Positions 7,107 through 9,127 of a stretch of DNA of 9,127 bases are shown here, in pieces; within the stretch, counting starts at the first letter, position 1; each line of letters starts with the position of its first letter. The stretch comes from Lachnospiraceae bacterium. GTDB lineage: Bacteria; Bacillota; Clostridia; Lachnospirales; Lachnospiraceae. Made by a program: the position numbers and the translations under genes. Under the pieces are notes generated by a model. The model did no database searches and had not been told where the DNA came from. It saw only the letters and a list, made by a program, of their open reading frames with translations. The stretch is from positions 1 through 9,127 of the forward strand of contig JAFVAA010000205.1 of NCBI GenBank assembly GCA_017476305.1, read 5' to 3'.

Positions 7107-7418
7107 ATGAAAGAAAATAAAGAATATGGGTTTGAGGAAACGATGGTGACACTTACGGACGAGGATGGAAAGGATGTGGATTTCTATGTGGATGAAATTT
7201 ATGAGGTGGGAGAAAAGCTTTATGCAGCACTCATTCCCGGTGGTGTGGAGAATATCACGGAGTATTATGTGTTTCGGCTAAAGGATTTAGGTGAGGATGA
7301 TTTTGAGATGGAAGATATTGACGACGAGGAGGAGTATGATGCGGCAGCAGATGCCTATGAGGAGATTTTAGATACCAGGGCATGGAATATGATGAATGAG
7401 GGGGATGAGGAAGAGTAA
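7107..7418 (+). CDS. DUF1292 domain-containing acidic protein
   Basis: This 103-residue, very acidic protein has Glu/Asp making up much of residues 73-103. The pattern MVTLTDEDGKDVDFYVDEIY (13-32), EVGEKLYAALIP (33-44) and EYYVFRL (52-58), followed by DDEEEYDAAADAYEEILD (72-89), is the DUF1292 (YrzB-like) layout: a small beta domain and an acidic helical tail. The length is usual for the family and the function is unknown. AAAGGA at 7092-7097 precedes the ATG by nine bases. In many Firmicutes such genes sit beside ruvX and other housekeeping genes, whereas here it follows glmS after 122 bases containing a hairpin. It is followed by a strong terminator. Confidence 0.92.
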   Translation: MKENKEYGFEETMVTLTDEDGKDVDFYVDEIYEVGEKLYAALIPGGVENITEYYVFRLKDLGEDDFEMEDIDDEEEYDAAADAYEEILDTRAWNMMNEGDEEE

Positions 7419-7463
7419 CGGGAGGGATTCCGCCCCTTTTCTGAAAGATTAGATGTTTTTTGA

Positions 7464-7504
7464 GAACGAAAATGATTTATGATCGTCATTTTTGTTCTTT
7501 TTTT
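7464..7504 (+). terminator. Strong Rho-independent terminator after the DUF1292 gene
   Basis: GAACGAAAATGA (7464-7475) pairs with TCATTTTTGTTC (7486-7497) over 12 pairs with a single G-T wobble. The loop is ten bases and a run of seven T follows (7498-7504). This closes the argC-glmS-DUF1292 run and marks the left border of the accessory region. Confidence 0.9.
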
Positions 7505-7544
7505 GCCCAAAATCGACAGAAAAATGTTGTTTCATGCAGAAAGT

Positions 7545-7584
7545 GCTGATTTTGGCACGGAAAGTTTTGGTTGCAAAAATCAGC
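7545..7584. repeat. 9-bp inverted repeat overlapping the -35 box of the rpn-like gene
   Basis: GCTGATTTT (7545-7553) is repeated inverted as AAAATCAGC (7576-7584), with 22 bases between the arms and centres 31 bases apart, about three helical turns. The right arm begins at the end of the TTGCAA -35 box. It could be an operator or an RNA/DNA hairpin of a mobile element end. Only the sequence match is certain. Confidence 0.45.
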
Positions 7585-7599
7585 AAAGGAGTTTATACT
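7571..7599 (+). promoter_or_regulatory. Predicted sigma-A-type promoter for the truncated rpn-like gene
   Basis: TTGCAA (7571-7576) and TATACT (7594-7599) are separated by exactly 17 bases. Transcription would start near 7606, about 40 bases before the chosen GTG start at 7646. This argues against a TTG start at 7571, which would lie inside the -35 box. Confidence 0.6.
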
Positions 7600-7645
7600 G
7601 AATGCAAGAAATAATTTGTGTGATTATCTAAAAGAAAGGGGATCC

Positions 7646-7810
7646 GTGGTGGCAGAAGCGAATGAGAAGCTGATAGAAAAAATCCAAATGCTTCGTCCGA
7701 TTGATGATACTTTTTTTGAAGTTCTGGCTGATGATGTGGAATTTTGTGAAGAGATATTGCAGATAATTCCACAAAAGAAAGAAAAGAGGATATTGCCAAA
7801 AGATACCTGA
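7646..7810 (+). pseudogene. 5' fragment of an Rpn family / PD-(D/E)XK nuclease-type transposase gene
   Basis: The first ~40 residues (starting VVAEANEKLIEKIQ when read literally, then MLRPIDDTFFEVLADD and EFCEEILQII) look like the N-terminus of the Rpn/PD-(D/E)XK putative transposase family. In clostridia this family typically opens with LRPIDDxFFxxLAxD and xxCEEILxxIL. Full-length members are roughly 250-350 residues, while here the frame stops at codon 55. Residues after EEILQII (PQKKEKRILPKDT) do not fit, because the DNA has switched to a different gene in another frame. The catalytic PD-(D/E)XK core is entirely missing, so the gene is dead as a nuclease. GTG 7646 is chosen because AAAGAAAGGGG (7630-7640) precedes it and a 17-base-spaced promoter lies at 7571-7599. 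GTG 7649 or ATG 7688 are alternatives. Confidence 0.65.
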
Positions 7811-9060
7811 ATCAGAATAATCCCTCCGATGGATTGATCTGTGTTTTAAAAACCCTTGAAGCTTGTAAAACTGCAAAAGTATACGGTTCTGATAACGGCA
7901 TGCTTGTTGTAAAGTCATGCAATACCAAATGCCTTCATTACTACCTCTATTATCAGGATAAAGAATTCGGCTTCATGTTTGTAAAAATCCAGACATGGTT
8001 TCCGTTCAATATCCAGGTCTATATAAACGGCAGGGAATTGATGAAATCTGTTTTCGATAAGAACAACATTTCTTACGAATGCTACGACAATTCCTTTACT
8101 GATCTTTCGGATGTAACAAAAGCTCAGGAATTAGCTGACAGGTTTGATTCTACCAAACTATGTCGTCATCTCGATGCCTTTGCGAAGTCCATCAATCCCT
8201 TTCTTGATACTGTATATCATTTTTTCGGACAGGGCTATCACTGGTGCGTAAATCAATGCGAGTTCGCTACCGATGTCATGTTCAGGGAACGAAGTTTCCT
8301 CGAGGATATCTATCCCTCGCTGGTAGGTCACGCATTCTACGATTTTACATGCACCGATGTTTTCACCTTTATGGGACGAAAACCGGATCCGCGGTTTCTG
8401 GGAGAAGCAGTCTCCGATTATAAAGACCGTCCTATTGGCTGCAGGGTGAAATTCAAGTTGAAGTCCAACAGTATCAAGATGTATGACAAGTGCAGCGTAC
8501 TAAGAATAGAAACCACGATAAACAATCCATGCGAGTTCAAAGTCTTCGGTACCGTTCATCATAAGGACGGAACAGAATCAAGGCGGTGGAAGCCCATGGG
8601 AAAATCCATCTCAAATCTTTATCGCTATGCTGAGGTTGCCAAAGCTTGCAATCAAAGGTTTCTGGATGCAATGATTGACATCGTACCCGTAAAGTCAACC
8701 TTGGATGAAATCGGCAAAGTCTGCACCAACAAAAAAGTGCATGGAAAAACCGTCACAGGGTTCAATGTCTGGTCGCCAGAAACGATTCGTATCATGGAAA
8801 CAATCTGTGATGGCAGATATTTTATCAACGGTTTCAGGAACAAGGATATACGCAATATCATTTTCCCTGATATCAAAGATGCCCGAAAACTCGGAAGCAA
8901 GACGAGTCGTTTGCTAAAGAAACTTCGGCTGCATGGTCTGATAAAGAAAGTTCCACGATCCCGCCGTTATACAGTTACCTCAAAAGGACGAAGGATTATG
9001 GGGGCACTGATTGAACTCCGCAAGAGAGAATACCCTCCACTTGCCGCCAAGACTGCCTAA
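7765..9060 (+). CDS. 5'-truncated protein of an uncharacterised, mobile-looking family with C-terminal winged-helix-like domain
   Basis: The frame is open from 7750, but homology seems to begin near 7765 (NSTKERKEDIAKRYL) and runs to TAA at 9058-9060. The first usable start codons are TTG 7834 (408 residues) and ATG 7900, both without a ribosome binding site. Numbered from TTG 7834, conserved-looking stretches are GLICVLK just at the start, KCLHYYLYY (32-40), KIQTWFPF (51-58), CEFATDVMF (142-150), FMGRK (179-183), KMYDK (215-219), LRIETTINN (223-231) and RRWKPMGK (250-257). Residues about 333-393 look like a winged helix: SRLLKKLRLHGLIKKV, then basic wing RSRRYTVTSKGRR. From memory, this matches a family of hypothetical proteins scattered over unrelated phyla, whose members carry about 100 more N-terminal residues (FDRxxFRGT-like). 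YDK...LRIE recalls some replication-initiator proteins, but no HUH motif is visible. Codons use more C-ending Phe, Tyr and Ile triplets than the neighbours, consistent with transfer. Function is unknown. Confidence 0.72.
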   Translation, partial: NSTKERKEDIAKRYLNQNNPSDGLICVLKTLEACKTAKVYGSDNGMLVVKSCNTKCLHYYLYYQDKEFGFMFVKIQTWFPFNIQVYINGRELMKSVFDKNNISYECYDNSFTDLSDVTKAQELADRFDSTKLCRHLDAFAKSINPFLDTVYHFFGQGYHWCVNQCEFATDVMFRERSFLEDIYPSLVGHAFYDFTCTDVFTFMGRKPDPRFLGEAVSDYKDRPIGCRVKFKLKSNSIKMYDKCSVLRIETTINNPCEFKVFGTVHHKDGTESRRWKPMGKSISNLYRYAEVAKACNQRFLDAMIDIVPVKSTLDEIGKVCTNKKVHGKTVTGFNVWSPETIRIMETICDGRYFINGFRNKDIRNIIFPDIKDARKLGSKTSRLLKKLRLHGLIKKVPRSRRYTVTSKGRRIMGALIELRKREYPPLAAKTA

Positions 9061-9088
9061 ATATTTGTTTTCGTGTTATCGTGAAGTT

Positions 9089-9113
9089 ACCAAGAATCCC
9101 TTGGTTTTATTTT
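9089..9113 (+). terminator. Terminator hairpin after the uncharacterised gene
   Basis: ACCAAG (9089-9094) pairs with CTTGGT (9100-9105) around a five-base loop, followed by TTTATTTT. It sits 28 bases past the stop and looks like a modest Rho-independent terminator. Confidence 0.65.
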
Positions 9114-9127
9114 GTTGCCAATGTACA

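Noticed and set aside
7420..7443. Small hairpin GGGAGG/CCGCCC followed by CTTTT just after the DUF1292 stop
   Set aside because: It contains an A-G mismatch and a very short stem. The strong terminator at 7464-7504 explains the end of the transcript.
7571..7645. TTG start at 7571 for the rpn-like fragment
   Set aside because: The TTG is the first half of the -35 box of a well-spaced promoter. GTG 7646 has a purine-rich ribosome binding site.
1..9127. tRNA, rRNA, CRISPR arrays or complete insertion sequences
   Set aside because: No cloverleaf, rRNA-like stretch or regularly spaced direct repeats were seen. No paired terminal inverted repeats or target duplications flanking 7500-9127 could be found by eye.

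Overview
The window reads as chromosomal DNA from a gut-type clostridium, most likely Lachnospiraceae. This rests on a staphylococcal/clostridial-type MurG, DUF4250 and DUF1292 small proteins, a secreted fibronectin-III-like plus cysteine-amidase-like protein, and an Rpn/PD-(D/E)XK-type gene start. It also fits the moderately AT-rich, purine-heavy coding strands with strong AGGAGG-like ribosome binding sites. The family assignments are from memory of the families, and no search was run.

Layout. 2-760 (+) is the C-terminal signalling half of a methyl-accepting chemotaxis protein, cut by the window edge, followed by a terminator-like hairpin. 868-951 (+) is a possible 27-codon small ORF with a good ribosome binding site, and 985-1458 (+) is a GNAT N-acetyltransferase. 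Converging on it from the right is a minus-strand pair, murG (2815 to 1748) and then a 58-residue DUF4250 gene (1687 to 1511), with a perfect 8-bp hairpin between the two genes. A compact divergent promoter region (about 2850-2940) separates murG from a plus-strand run: argC type 2 (2992-3936), a secreted FN3-like/amidase-like protein (3968-5143), glmS (5164-6984), a hairpin, a DUF1292 gene (7107-7418) and a strong Rho-independent terminator (7464-7504). murG and glmS both serve peptidoglycan synthesis. GlmS makes glucosamine-6-phosphate for UDP-GlcNAc, which MurG transfers to lipid I, and the secreted protein probably acts at or outside the envelope. argC is an arginine-biosynthesis enzyme sitting apart from any other arg gene.

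The right-hand 1.5 kb is different in character. A clear promoter and start lead into the first ~40 codons of an Rpn-like nuclease/transposase gene. At about 7765-7770 the homology switches abruptly, in another reading frame, to the body of a large uncharacterised protein family with a C-terminal winged-helix-like domain, whose own N-terminus is missing. The reading frame then runs intact for over 400 codons to 9060 and ends at a terminator hairpin. This looks like a recombination or insertion scar joining two accessory genes, and it is the part of the window most worth a second look.
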